A stretch of 64,000 bases of DNA from Thermoanaerobaculia bacterium (GCA_947259925.1 CAMYOG010000041.1:1-64000), one strand, 5' to 3'; shown: positions 8,654 through 17,050, numbered from the stretch's first letter. The notes: generated by a model from the sequence alone, not told the origin. Made by a program: numbers and translations.

Positions 8654-9757
8654 ATGCTACGCACCAGGAAAACCGTCTTCCTGCGTTGGGCAGTCGCCGC
8701 ATCCGTCATCGTTCTGACCGCGGGGACGATTGCGCCCGCGGCCGCCCGTGGTGGCGGCCACAGGGGCGGTTCCGTGCAGGGTCGCTACGGCGCGTCCGCA
8801 GCAGGGCGCAGCACCCAGGCCTCGAGCGCCCGCAGCCAGGCCAGTCACCGTTATTCCAGCGGCGGATTCTCGTCCACTGGCCAGTTCGACAAGAGCCGGG
8901 GTACCTACCAGGGCAGCCGCCCGACCTCCGGCAGCCAGTCTTCCCGCCAATCCTCGCAGGCTACCCGCCAAGCCGGCGGGACCCCCCGCGCCGACAGTGC
9001 TGCTCGGCAGGGAGACCGCTCGGGCACGCGCGAGGACCGCACGAACAACCGCGGCGAGACGCGTAGCGACCGGCAGGGAGAAGTCACCGACCGCCAGGGG
9101 AACCGCCAGGAGGGCCGCACCGATCGCACCGACACTCGCCAGGAGGGTGTTTCGGACCGGGCGGATACGCGCGCTGACTACTACGACAATTACTGGAACG
9201 ACTACCATCACGGTTACTATGGTGGCTATTGGGACCATGACGACGCGTGGTGGGGTCTTGCAGCCGGCCTGGTAATCGGCGCCGCCATCGCCACCCCGCC
9301 ACCGCAATACGAAACCGTATATGTCGGTACGACCACCTATCTCTACGCAGACGGGAATTACTACACGCCAGCCCCGTCCGGTGGCTATGTGGTTGCCGCG
9401 CCGCCCACCGGGGTGGTCGTGCAGCAGCCGCCGAGCCAGGTGGTCAACGTCACGGTGAACGACGAGAGTTACGGCTACTCCAACGGCGCCTACTACGAGA
9501 TCCAGGAGCCCGAGGAGGAAGGCGGCGATCCCACCTTCAAGACCGTAGAAGCACCCATCGGTGCCAAGGTCGACTACGTTCCCGACGGCGCCTCGTCACG
9601 GACCATCGATGGCGTCGTGTACTTCGTCTACAACGACGTCTATTACCGGCCCTTCTACAGCGGCTCGGACGTGGTCTACGTCGTTGCGGAGAAGCCCGAG
9701 GAAGCCGAGCCTGACTCCACCCGGGTCCCTACGGCGCCGCCGGATGCACCTGGCTAG
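8654..9757 (+). CDS. DUF6515-like surface protein with low-complexity N-terminal half
   Basis: Exported protein of about 367 aa. After a signal peptide (about residues 1-32) comes a Ser/Arg/Gln-rich low-complexity stretch (about 35-175), then a Tyr/Asp/His-rich segment, and a hydrophobic glycine-containing helix WGLAAGLVIGAAIAT. The C-terminal part (about 215-350) has repeated YYxP/YV-type strands such as TTYLYADGNYYT and VVYFVYNDVYYRPF, resembling DUF6515. ATG at 8654 is preferred over GTG at 8648 because GGGAGGTG sits seven bases before it. It is coupled to the DUF2092 gene. Probably cell-envelope or surface located; function unknown. Confidence 0.72.
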   Translation: MLRTRKTVFLRWAVAASVIVLTAGTIAPAAARGGGHRGGSVQGRYGASAAGRSTQASSARSQASHRYSSGGFSSTGQFDKSRGTYQGSRPTSGSQSSRQSSQATRQAGGTPRADSAARQGDRSGTREDRTNNRGETRSDRQGEVTDRQGNRQEGRTDRTDTRQEGVSDRADTRADYYDNYWNDYHHGYYGGYWDHDDAWWGLAAGLVIGAAIATPPPQYETVYVGTTTYLYADGNYYTPAPSGGYVVAAPPTGVVVQQPPSQVVNVTVNDESYGYSNGAYYEIQEPEEEGGDPTFKTVEAPIGAKVDYVPDGASSRTIDGVVYFVYNDVYYRPFYSGSDVVYVVAEKPEEAEPDSTRVPTAPPDAPG

Positions 9758-9827
9758 GAGAGCTTGAGGCTCTACCACGCCTCCCCGGACGCCGGCGCGG
9801 TCAGCGGCGGCTTGACGGTCATTGCCG

Positions 9828-9989
9828 ATGCGCCCAATCCTGCTGGCCGCCTTGGGGCTGTATGTCACGGCGCACGAGGCCTTCGAGAAGTGGCGGGCGG
9901 TCCAGCGTGAGCTACGGCCGCCGAGACAGCCTGTCTCGGGCGGCAGTCTTCGCGCGACTGACGAGCGCCTCGCATCAGTCGCGGCGTGA
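9828..9989 (+). pseudogene. Remnant of a second rhodanese-like gene
   Basis: This short frame reads MRPILLAALGLYVTAHEAFE then KWR. Its LGLYVTAHEAFEKWR part matches LGLYLTAKEAHEKWQ of the secreted rhodanese at 3659-4255. The match ends after about 15 residues and no rhodanese active-site loop follows. The frame just before it, from about 9764, encodes LRLYHASPDAGAVSGG, recalling DUF4397-type HASPDA motifs, also cut short. The stretch looks like a scrap of two broken genes at a rearrangement joint before the kinase gene. Confidence 0.5.
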
Positions 9990-10006
9990 CGATAGTCTTG
10001 CGCGCG

Positions 10007-12751
10007 ATGCAGGGCACGAGGCTCGGCCCCTATGAGATTGAGACCAAGCTCGGCGAGGGCGGGATGGGGGAGGTCTACCTGGCCTCGGACACTCGCCTGG
10101 GGCGCAGAGTAGCAGTCAAGATCCTGCCCGAGGAGTTCGCAGGCGATGCTGATCGCCTGGGCCGTTTCGAGCGCGAGGCACGGGCCGCGGCAGCGCTGAA
10201 TCACCCAAACATAGCCGCCGTGCATGACATCGGGGTCGAGGAGCGGACGCATTTCATCGTGCAGGAGTACCTCGAGGGAGCGACCCTGCGCGATCGGCTC
10301 GAGAGCGGGCGCCTGCCGCTGGTCACCGGGCTGACGCTCGCTGCCGAGATCGCCGAGGCGCTGGCGGTGGCTCACGAGGCCGGCATCGCGCATCGCGACC
10401 TCAAACCCGAGAACCTCTTCGTCACTGAGCAGGGGCACGCGAAGGTGCTCGATTTCGGCTTGGCCAAGCTCACCGAGAAGGTCGCTGCCGCGGAGGAGAG
10501 CGAGACGCAGTCGCCGACCATGCTGGCGACGTCCGCCGGTCAGATCATGGGGACGGCAGGCTACATGGCGCCGGAGCAGATCACAGGCGAGGACATCGAC
10601 ACACGTGCCGACACGTTCGCCTTCGGCTGTGTGCTCTACGAGATCTCTACCGGTCAGCGCGCGTTCAGCGGCAAGAACTTGCCCGAGGTATTACATCGGC
10701 TCGCAAACGAGGAGCCCGTGCCGATCTCCGAGATCGAGCCGAGCCTGCCGACCGAGCTCGGCCGCATCGTGCAGAAATGCCTCGCCAAGGAGCCTGGGCG
10801 ACGCTACCAGGGATGCGCCGATCTGGCGCTCGACCTGCGGGCCCTCATTGCCGACATCGAATCGGGCCGCGCAGGGCCGGCGACGTCCGAGCGGCAAGCA
10901 GTGCGCCCCAGCCGGATTTGGGTGGCGCTTGCGGTGACCGTCGGTGCGCTCATGACGCTCGGCGTCATTGCGCTGACCGGCGGCTTTTCGAAGCCGGCGC
11001 CGACACCGACGATCCGAGCCTCTTTCGATCTGCCGCAGAAGCTCGAGTTGGACACTATCGATCGCTCGATCGCTGTATCGCCTGACGGCGCGCGCGTCGC
11101 GCTCGTGGCAACGGACACAGCGAGCGGTACTCGACAGATCTACCTACGCTCGCTGGACCGCCTCGAATCGAGCCCGCTCGCCGGCACCGAGGGGGCCAGC
11201 TATCCGTTCTGGTCTCCGGGCGGCGAGGCCCTCGGTTTCTTCGCCGACCTGAGACTCAAGCGGATCGACCTCGCGGACGGGATCGTGCGCACGCTGTGCG
11301 GGGCGTCCGCTGGGCGGGGAGCCGCCTGGAGTCGGCACGGTTTCATCGTCTTCGCCCCGACCGCCGACGGTCCGCTATTCCAGGTTCCCGACGAAGGTGG
11401 CAACCCGACCCCGTTCACGACTCTCGCGACCGAAGGGGAGTCCCATCGGCTGCCGCACTTCCTGGCTGACGGGCGAGCCGTCCTCTATACGGGGATTGCT
11501 GGCGCCGGGCCAGAGGGGAGCTCGGCGAAGGCTGAAGAGTCTTCCTGGGGAACTCTCCTGAGCGACCAGGCCGCGGTCTACGCCTTCACTCCCGATACGG
11601 GTGCGGTGCGGAAGGTCCTGGATTCCGCGACCGAGGCGATCTACGTCGAGCCAGGCTACCTGGTCTACGTCCAGGACTCGAACCTGATGTTGCAGCCGTT
11701 CGACCCTGACGCTCTTGAGCTGACCGGAGAGCCGCGGCCCATCGCCACCAACGTGCAGTACGACCACGTCCGCCTGTTCCTGCAGCTCGACATGGTCGCG
11801 GCAGGAACTCTCGTATACCAGGCCATTCCGGAGATGTCCGGTATGCGGTTGGCTTGGCTCGATCGCCGCGGCGAGGAAACGCCGATCCCCGCCGAGCCGT
11901 TCAGTCTGTTCCGTGCTCGTGTGAGCCCCGACGGCCGTCGGGCCGCAGCCTCGGTCATCGACCCGCACAATGCAAAGTGGTTGGAGAAGATCGATCTCGA
12001 ACGCGGATTCCGAAGCCGGATCAATCCGCCCGACACCTGGGCGGCGTTTCCGGCCTGGTCTCCCGATGGCGAGCGCCTCGCCTTCGAGGGCATCTTCGAG
12101 GAACAGTTCCAGTTGGCGGTGGTTGGCTTGGGGCCGAGTGAAACGCCTGTGGTACTGACGCAGGAGAGCGGCATGGGGTTGTCCCCGGACGACTTCACGC
12201 CGGATGGCCAGATTCTGTTCTCGCGGCGTTCCAACATCGACAAACGCGGCGATCTCTTGACCGTCGACGCCTCGGGTGCCTCCCAGCCCGGACCGTTTCT
12301 CGCCGGCCCTACGAACGATTCGCATGCCCGCCTGTCGCCAGACGGTCAGTGGGTCGTTTTTGCCACCTTCCCGGCCGGCCAGGACCCGCGGAGCGGACTT
12401 CAGGCGATCGGAGGTGCCACCCTCTCGATCGCGGACTACCCCCCGACCGGACGCTGGCAGGTCACTCGCTCGGACGCCGAGGTGCGCGCCTGGGGTTGGC
12501 TGAGTGACCGGGAGGTCTACTGGCAAGACGCGCAGGGCCGGGTATGGGTGGTTACCGTCACGCCGCGTGACGGCGGCGAGCCCGACATCGGGCCTCGACG
12601 CCCACTGCTCGATGGACGGTACTTCGCCGACGAGGGTAGCCGCGTCGTCGACTACTCCATTGCCCGGGATCAGTTCCTGATCGTGCGTCGGGCCGGGCCG
12701 GTCCCACACGCGCGGCTGATTGTCGTCAGCGATTGGCGCGCCGCTCCGTGA
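10007..12751 (+). CDS. Ser/Thr protein kinase with C-terminal TolB/WD40-like beta-propeller
   Basis: Hanks-type kinase of about 914 aa. The kinase domain covers residues 8-275. LGEGGMGEVYLA is the glycine loop, VAVKILPEEF holds the ATP-binding Lys, HRDLKPEN near 128 is the catalytic loop, DFGLAK near 147 is the Mg loop and GYMAPEQ is the P+1 region. All are intact. A single transmembrane helix (WVALAVTVGALMTLGVIAL, about 303-325) puts the second half outside the cytoplasm. That half has repeated SPDG/WSP propeller motifs (SPDGARVALVA, WSPGGEALGFF, LSPDGQWVVF). ATG at 10007 is preferred over GTG at 9986 because it gives the usual short lead into LGPYEI. Probably senses an envelope signal; targets unknown. 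Confidence 0.92.
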   Translation: MQGTRLGPYEIETKLGEGGMGEVYLASDTRLGRRVAVKILPEEFAGDADRLGRFEREARAAAALNHPNIAAVHDIGVEERTHFIVQEYLEGATLRDRLESGRLPLVTGLTLAAEIAEALAVAHEAGIAHRDLKPENLFVTEQGHAKVLDFGLAKLTEKVAAAEESETQSPTMLATSAGQIMGTAGYMAPEQITGEDIDTRADTFAFGCVLYEISTGQRAFSGKNLPEVLHRLANEEPVPISEIEPSLPTELGRIVQKCLAKEPGRRYQGCADLALDLRALIADIESGRAGPATSERQAVRPSRIWVALAVTVGALMTLGVIALTGGFSKPAPTPTIRASFDLPQKLELDTIDRSIAVSPDGARVALVATDTASGTRQIYLRSLDRLESSPLAGTEGASYPFWSPGGEALGFFADLRLKRIDLADGIVRTLCGASAGRGAAWSRHGFIVFAPTADGPLFQVPDEGGNPTPFTTLATEGESHRLPHFLADGRAVLYTGIAGAGPEGSSAKAEESSWGTLLSDQAAVYAFTPDTGAVRKVLDSATEAIYVEPGYLVYVQDSNLMLQPFDPDALELTGEPRPIATNVQYDHVRLFLQLDMVAAGTLVYQAIPEMSGMRLAWLDRRGEETPIPAEPFSLFRARVSPDGRRAAASVIDPHNAKWLEKIDLERGFRSRINPPDTWAAFPAWSPDGERLAFEGIFEEQFQLAVVGLGPSETPVVLTQESGMGLSPDDFTPDGQILFSRRSNIDKRGDLLTVDASGASQPGPFLAGPTNDSHARLSPDGQWVVFATFPAGQDPRSGLQAIGGATLSIADYPPTGRWQVTRSDAEVRAWGWLSDREVYWQDAQGRVWVVTVTPRDGGEPDIGPRRPLLDGRYFADEGSRVVDYSIARDQFLIVRRAGPVPHARLIVVSDWRAAP

Positions 12752-12787
12752 TCGGCTTCGGGGCCAGCGCGCTTCTGGTGGCGGCTC

Positions 12788-12816
12788 GGGCTGCCGTTGT
12801 GAGGAACGGGCAGCCC
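12788..12816. terminator. Bidirectional hairpin terminator candidate
   Basis: GGGCTGCC and GGCAGCCC form a perfect 8-bp stem, extended by GTT/AAC with one bulged G, around a GTGAGG loop. It lies between the convergent kinase and aminotransferase genes. No T-run follows, so termination may be weak or factor-assisted. Confidence 0.55.
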
Positions 12817-12823
12817 AATTGCG

Positions 12824-14125
12824 CTAGACGAGCTTCGAGAAGCCACTCTCCATGGCGGCAACCAGGCTCTCGATCTCTGTCTCGGTCATGGCTGTCGAGA
12901 TCGTCGCTGAGCAGGTGTTGATCATCAGGAGTCCCTCGTCGAGTAGGTGATCGACCAACACGCCGAGCCTCTTCGCCTCCTCTGCCGTCAGAAAGGCCTC
13001 CCGATAGTCCTGCGGCGGTCGCTTCTTCAGGTGGACCCTGAACATCGAGCCGCCACCGGTCACGCAGGCACGCACGCCGGTCCGAGCGATCGCTTCTTCG
13101 ATACCGTCGATCGCCTGTTTCGCCAAGGCGTTGACCCTGGCAATCGCCGCGCGATCGAACAACTCCATCGCCGCTAGCCCGGCCGTCATCGTCACCGGGT
13201 TGGCGGAGAACGTCCCGGAGTGGGGGAAGAGCACCCGGTCGGCGAGCGGGTTCAAGACGTCCATGACCTCCCGGCGTCCGACGATCGCTCCGACCGGAAA
13301 GCCACCTCCGATGAGCTTGCCCAGGGCGGTCAGGTCGGGCCGGAGGTCGTACAACTCCTGAGCGCCGCCGTATGCGGAACGGAAGGTGATCACCTCGTCG
13401 AGGACCAACAGCGATCCGTCGTTCTCGGTCCATTCACGCAACGCGGTCACGAACTCCGGCGTCGCGGGGCAGAGCCCGACACGGTGAGGCATCAGATCGA
13501 GTAGCACGCATGCCAGCTGGCCCCGGTTCTCGTTCAGGATCGCGATCGCCCGGTCGGGGTCGTTGAACGGGATGATCACCACGTCCTCGAGCACGGCGGG
13601 GGGTGTGCCGTAGGCGACCGGGACACCGGTAGGGGCGTCGGCGCTTCCCCAGTTGGCGGGGCTCGCCGTCTGGCTCACCTCTGCGTAGTCGTACAGGCCG
13701 TGATACGCGCCCTCCACCTTGGCGATCTTCGCGCGTCCCGTGAACGCCCGCGCGGCCTTCAGCGAACCCATGACGGCTTCGGTGCCCGAGTTCACGAAGC
13801 GCAGCATCTCGAAACTCTCGTTGCGGCCGATCAGGTGCTCGGCGAACCGAACCTCGGTCTCGGTCGCGAGCGTGAAAGCGGTCCCCTTCCGGAGCTGTTC
13901 CGTCACGGCGGCGACGATGGCGGGGTGAGCGTGACCGTGGATCAGCGACGCCATGTTGTTGGCAAAGTCGATCCGCTCGACCCCTTCGATATCTGTGACT
14001 CGGCACCCGGACCCATGGTCCACATACAAGGGATGAGGAGAGCGGAGCACCGTGTTGCGGCTCACCCCTCCGGGGAGGACCTCGAGGGCCCTCGCGTACA
14101 GGTCGACGCTCACGGATCTGCTCAC
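12824..14125 (-). CDS. Class III PLP aminotransferase, GSA-aminomutase-like (possible beta-amino acid transaminase)
   Basis: PLP fold-type I enzyme of 433 aa, related to glutamate-1-semialdehyde aminomutase. PLP contacts are LDEVITF (Asp near 243) and ALGKLIGGGFPVGA (Schiff-base Lys near 270), with NSGTEAVMGSLKAAR for phosphate binding. The N-terminal LPGGVSRNTVLRSP differs from true HemL (which has GGVNSPVRA). It is closer to the SR-containing loop of beta-phenylalanine aminotransferases, which belong to this same subgroup. The start is GTG at 14125, overlapping the CoA-transferase B stop as GTGA, so the genes are translationally coupled. In this operon a role in converting a beta-amino acid to a 3-oxoacid is more plausible than heme synthesis (inference). 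Confidence 0.86.
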   Translation of the reverse strand: MSRSVSVDLYARALEVLPGGVSRNTVLRSPHPLYVDHGSGCRVTDIEGVERIDFANNMASLIHGHAHPAIVAAVTEQLRKGTAFTLATETEVRFAEHLIGRNESFEMLRFVNSGTEAVMGSLKAARAFTGRAKIAKVEGAYHGLYDYAEVSQTASPANWGSADAPTGVPVAYGTPPAVLEDVVIIPFNDPDRAIAILNENRGQLACVLLDLMPHRVGLCPATPEFVTALREWTENDGSLLVLDEVITFRSAYGGAQELYDLRPDLTALGKLIGGGFPVGAIVGRREVMDVLNPLADRVLFPHSGTFSANPVTMTAGLAAMELFDRAAIARVNALAKQAIDGIEEAIARTGVRACVTGGGSMFRVHLKKRPPQDYREAFLTAEEAKRLGVLVDHLLDEGLLMINTCSATISTAMTETEIESLVAAMESGFSKLV

Positions 14126-14739
14126 TTGTCGGTCGCTATCGGCAGCAGTTTCGCGGCCGTTCGCTCGGCGACGTAGTCGTAGTCGACTCCCGGGGAGAGC
14201 TCCACCAGCTGAAACCCGTCGGGCGTGACGTCGATCACGGCCAGATCGGTGTAGATACGATCCGCCACCGCTTGCCCGGTCAGAGGATAGGTGCACCGTT
14301 CCACGAGCTTCGGGTCGCCGCGCCTCGTGCAGTGCTGCGTGATGACGTAGATCGTCTTCACGCCCGCGACCAGGTCCATGGCGCCGCCGACCGCCGGAAT
14401 CGCATCCGGCGCGCCGGTGGACCAGTTCGCCAGATCGCCGTTGCTCGCGACCTGGAGAGCGCCGAGAACGCACAGGTCGATGTGGCCTCCGCGAATCATC
14501 GCGAAGCTGTCGGCGTGGTGGAAGAAGGCCGCGCCCGGCACCGTGGTGACCTGGCGCTTGCCGGCGTTGATCAGCTCGGGATCGCCGTAGATGACCTCTC
14601 TGCCCTCGGGGATGTAGCTAGCGACGCGCTCGGGGATTCCGATCCCGAGGTTCACGTACGAGCCGTCCGGGATATCGAGTGCGGCCCGCTGCGCCATCTC
14701 GTCGCGGCTCAGCCCGATGGAAACGCCGGTGTCGGTCAT
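14122..14739 (-). CDS. 3-oxoacid CoA-transferase subunit B (PcaJ-like) lacking the SENG catalytic segment
   Basis: Beta subunit of a family I CoA-transferase, 205 aa. It matches PcaJ/ScoB closely: DGSYVNLGIGIPERVA, HHADSFAMIRGGHIDL, GDLANWSTGAPDAIPAVGGA and IYTDLAVIDVTPDGF. Family members carry a segment with SENG, whose Glu forms the covalent CoA thioester, between the EGxEV strand and the DPELINAGK helix. Here EGREVIYGDPELINAGK joins the two directly, so about 17 residues including the catalytic Glu are missing in frame. The enzyme may be inactive, use another residue, or the gene may carry a recent deletion. It overlaps subunit A by 4 bp (ATGA) and the aminotransferase by 4 bp (GTGA). Confidence 0.87.
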   Translation of the reverse strand: MTDTGVSIGLSRDEMAQRAALDIPDGSYVNLGIGIPERVASYIPEGREVIYGDPELINAGKRQVTTVPGAAFFHHADSFAMIRGGHIDLCVLGALQVASNGDLANWSTGAPDAIPAVGGAMDLVAGVKTIYVITQHCTRRGDPKLVERCTYPLTGQAVADRIYTDLAVIDVTPDGFQLVELSPGVDYDYVAERTAAKLLPIATDK

Positions 14740-15446
14740 GGGTAGGACATTCCCTGCGCGACGAGCTCCGACTCGTACGCCGGGTGCGTGACGGCGACGA
14801 CCCGGTCGACGAAGATCCCGGGGGTCACGACGCTCTCAGGATCCAGTTGCCCGGGCGCGAGCACCTGACTCGCCTGCGCGATCGTCGTCTCCGCGGCCAT
14901 CGCCATGACCGGGCTGAAGTTGCGTGCCGTCTTGTTGTAGACCAGATTGCCGTGGGTGTCCGCCGCCTGGCACTTGATCAAGGCGAAATCTCCGGTGAGC
15001 CCATGTTCGAGCACGTAGTGCCTGCCGTCGAAGGTGCGCCGCTCCTTGCCTTCCTCTAATGGCGTACCGACTGATGTCGCGGTGTAGAACGCCGGGACCC
15101 CTGCACCACCGGCCCGGATCCGTTCCGCGAGCGTCCCCTGGGGGACGAGCTCGAGCTCGATCCGCCCGCTGCTATACAGCTCGGGAAACACGGTCGAGTT
15201 GGCCGTGCGCGGATAGGAGCAGATCATCTTGGCGACCCTGCCGGCCTTGATCAGGGCCGCGAGGCCGACCTCGCCGCTGCCCGTGTTGTTGTTGACCACG
15301 GTGAGACCCGACGCGCCCTGGTCGATGAGCGCGTGGATCAGCTCGATCGGGCTTCCGGCCTCGCCGAACCCGCCGATCAGCACGGTGGCGCCGTCGAAGA
15401 TGTCGGTGACCGCAGCCTCCGGGGTCGCGATGCTCTTGTCGATCAT
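14736..15446 (-). CDS. 3-oxoacid CoA-transferase subunit A (PcaI-like)
   Basis: Alpha subunit of a family I CoA-transferase, 236 aa, a normal length. Motifs are VLIGGFGEAGSPIELIHAL near residue 22 (the CoA-binding glycine loop), TVVNNNTGSGEVGLAALIKA, MICSYPRTANSTVF, ELVPQGTLAERIRAGGAG and YNKTARNFSPVMAMAA. These resemble PcaI (3-oxoadipate:succinyl-CoA CoA-transferase) more than acetoacetate transferases, though substrate cannot be fixed from motifs. It would move CoA from a donor such as succinyl-CoA to a 3-oxoacid. It lies 10 bp downstream of the KamA-family gene and overlaps subunit B by 4 bp, so the operon is compact. Confidence 0.9.
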   Translation of the reverse strand: MIDKSIATPEAAVTDIFDGATVLIGGFGEAGSPIELIHALIDQGASGLTVVNNNTGSGEVGLAALIKAGRVAKMICSYPRTANSTVFPELYSSGRIELELVPQGTLAERIRAGGAGVPAFYTATSVGTPLEEGKERRTFDGRHYVLEHGLTGDFALIKCQAADTHGNLVYNKTARNFSPVMAMAAETTIAQASQVLAPGQLDPESVVTPGIFVDRVVAVTHPAYESELVAQGMSYP

Positions 15447-15456
15447 GTCTCCGTGC

Positions 15457-16911
15457 TCAGGTGCTCGCAGTTGTCCCGGCCGTCGCCTGCGTCTCGATCG
15501 GCTTCGTCCGGAGCCGGCCGTAGTCGTAGAGGCCCGCCTCGTCGTAGATGACGCGATCCTCGTAGTCGTCGAACCAGAGCGCTTCGGGGTTGCGGCCGAC
15601 GATGCAGACCTTGCCGCGGTCGCGAGCGTCGGCGGCGTTGCGCAGGATCTTGAAGATCAGCACGCCGTTTTCCGATTCGGGTACGCCGGGGATCGGCTCG
15701 TTTGTGACCGCGGCCACCTCCGTCTTGCCCTTGTAGTGGGTGATCGAGAGGCGAGCGTGCGTCTCGACCCCTGACAGGCCCTTTTGCGACTCGTTCAGGA
15801 TGTTCCACGCCGTTTCGATCGGAACGTTGAACGCCTGGTAAGCCACGATGTCGCGGCCGCAGAAGAAGTAGTGGTTGCCGACACCGACCCGATAGAGCGC
15901 ACGCTGCATGAGCTGGATGGCGCGCACGTCGTCGTTGACGCCCTTGATGATCGGAGCCTGGTTCTCGATGTTCATCCAGCCCCGAGCGGTGAGGCCGTCC
16001 ATCGCCTTCTTGGCGTCCGGGTGCCACTTCAGCGATCCGTTCGGATTCTTCAGGTACTCACCGTCCGCACCCTTCAGCAGGAACTCGTCGGGGTGGTTGA
16101 AGTGGATCATCAGCCGGAAGCCGACGTCGGGGTAGGCCTGGTGGAAGTTGTCGATCATCGCCAGGAAGGCGTCGTCGAACCGCTGCGGATAGAACGCCAG
16201 CTCCTTGGTGCCGAGGCGAATCGACTCGATCCCCGCCTCGGAGAGGGCGGCAAGCCACGCGGCGATCTTGCCGTTCGGCAGCAGCATCGGGTCGCCGCCC
16301 GACAGCAGGATCTCGCGCAGCTTCTCGCGGCCCGACTCCGGGTGGACGCCGCCGTTGGCTTCGACGATCTCGTTGTGCGCGCGCACGTAGGCAACGACCT
16401 CGTCGATCTGGGCGAGGCCCTTCTTGGCGACGGAGCCGTCCTGGCGCTCGATGTCCTTCCTGCCGATCAGCTCCTCGCGGTAGCAGAAGCGACAGTGCGC
16501 TGAGCAGGTCGAAACGACGTACATCAGGCCCATCTCGTACTTGTGGAGAAGGCCCTCGACCGGAGCGAAGTCCATCTGGTAGCCCGGGTCCTCCGACCCC
16601 GCGAGGTTCAGCGTCTCGTCTGGGCTCGCCTTGACCAGCTTTTGCAGGTACGCGCTCTTCTTGGCCAGGTCGAAGTAGTGGCGCGTGATCTTCACCGGCA
16701 TGCGGGCTTCGACGTCACGTTCTGTGCCGCGCAGGCTCATCAAGTCCGCGATCTCGTCCGGGGTGTAGAACGACTTCATGTCCTCGGGCGCCTTGTCCTC
16801 GAAGAACGGGTTCAGACCATTGATGATCTGGCGGTCGTAGCGGGGGTTCTCGACGGTGTCGAGGAACGCCTGTTCCGTCGCGGTCGGAACATAGTTGTCT
16901 GGCTTAGCCAC
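15457..16911 (-). CDS. KamA-family radical SAM 2,3-aminomutase of unknown amino acid
   Basis: Radical SAM/PLP enzyme of 484 aa in the lysine 2,3-aminomutase family, moving an amino group from C2 to C3. The cluster motif is CSAHCRFCYRE (Cys 136, 140, 143), SAM contacts include LLSGGDPMLLP (203-212), and the PLP Lys is probably K396 in YKGKTEV. In clostridial KamA two Asp residues bind the lysine side chain, in FQCDLSEG and VVDAPGGGGK. Here the matching places read FFCGRDIV and LSITHYKGK, so neither Asp is kept. Lysine is therefore unlikely to be the substrate, and the Arg in CGRD could suit an acidic side chain (inference). GTG start at 16911 with GAGGTG just upstream. First gene of the operon. 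Confidence 0.87.
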   Translation of the reverse strand: MAKPDNYVPTATEQAFLDTVENPRYDRQIINGLNPFFEDKAPEDMKSFYTPDEIADLMSLRGTERDVEARMPVKITRHYFDLAKKSAYLQKLVKASPDETLNLAGSEDPGYQMDFAPVEGLLHKYEMGLMYVVSTCSAHCRFCYREELIGRKDIERQDGSVAKKGLAQIDEVVAYVRAHNEIVEANGGVHPESGREKLREILLSGGDPMLLPNGKIAAWLAALSEAGIESIRLGTKELAFYPQRFDDAFLAMIDNFHQAYPDVGFRLMIHFNHPDEFLLKGADGEYLKNPNGSLKWHPDAKKAMDGLTARGWMNIENQAPIIKGVNDDVRAIQLMQRALYRVGVGNHYFFCGRDIVAYQAFNVPIETAWNILNESQKGLSGVETHARLSITHYKGKTEVAAVTNEPIPGVPESENGVLIFKILRNAADARDRGKVCIVGRNPEALWFDDYEDRVIYDEAGLYDYGRLRTKPIETQATAGTTAST

Positions 16912-17050
16912 CTAGCACCTCGCTTCTTGTGTCAAGGTCCTGCCGTTTGCTGCCCGGGCACGGGGCGCGATGCGCCACGCGCCAGACGCTATATTGCAGC
17001 ACACTGAACAATCCCGCACCACCCACGAGAGGGCGCGGGTGCTCCACGTC

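Noticed and set aside
12824-14125. Annotation as hemL for heme synthesis
   Set aside because: N-terminal loop and operon context differ from true GSA aminomutases; no other tetrapyrrole gene nearby.
14126-14473. Upstream extension of the class III aminotransferase
   Set aside because: That part overlaps the CoA-transferase B gene and is off-frame; GTG at 14125 gives the normal family length.
15457-16911. Annotation as lysine 2,3-aminomutase proper
   Set aside because: The two aspartates that bind the lysine side chain are not kept.
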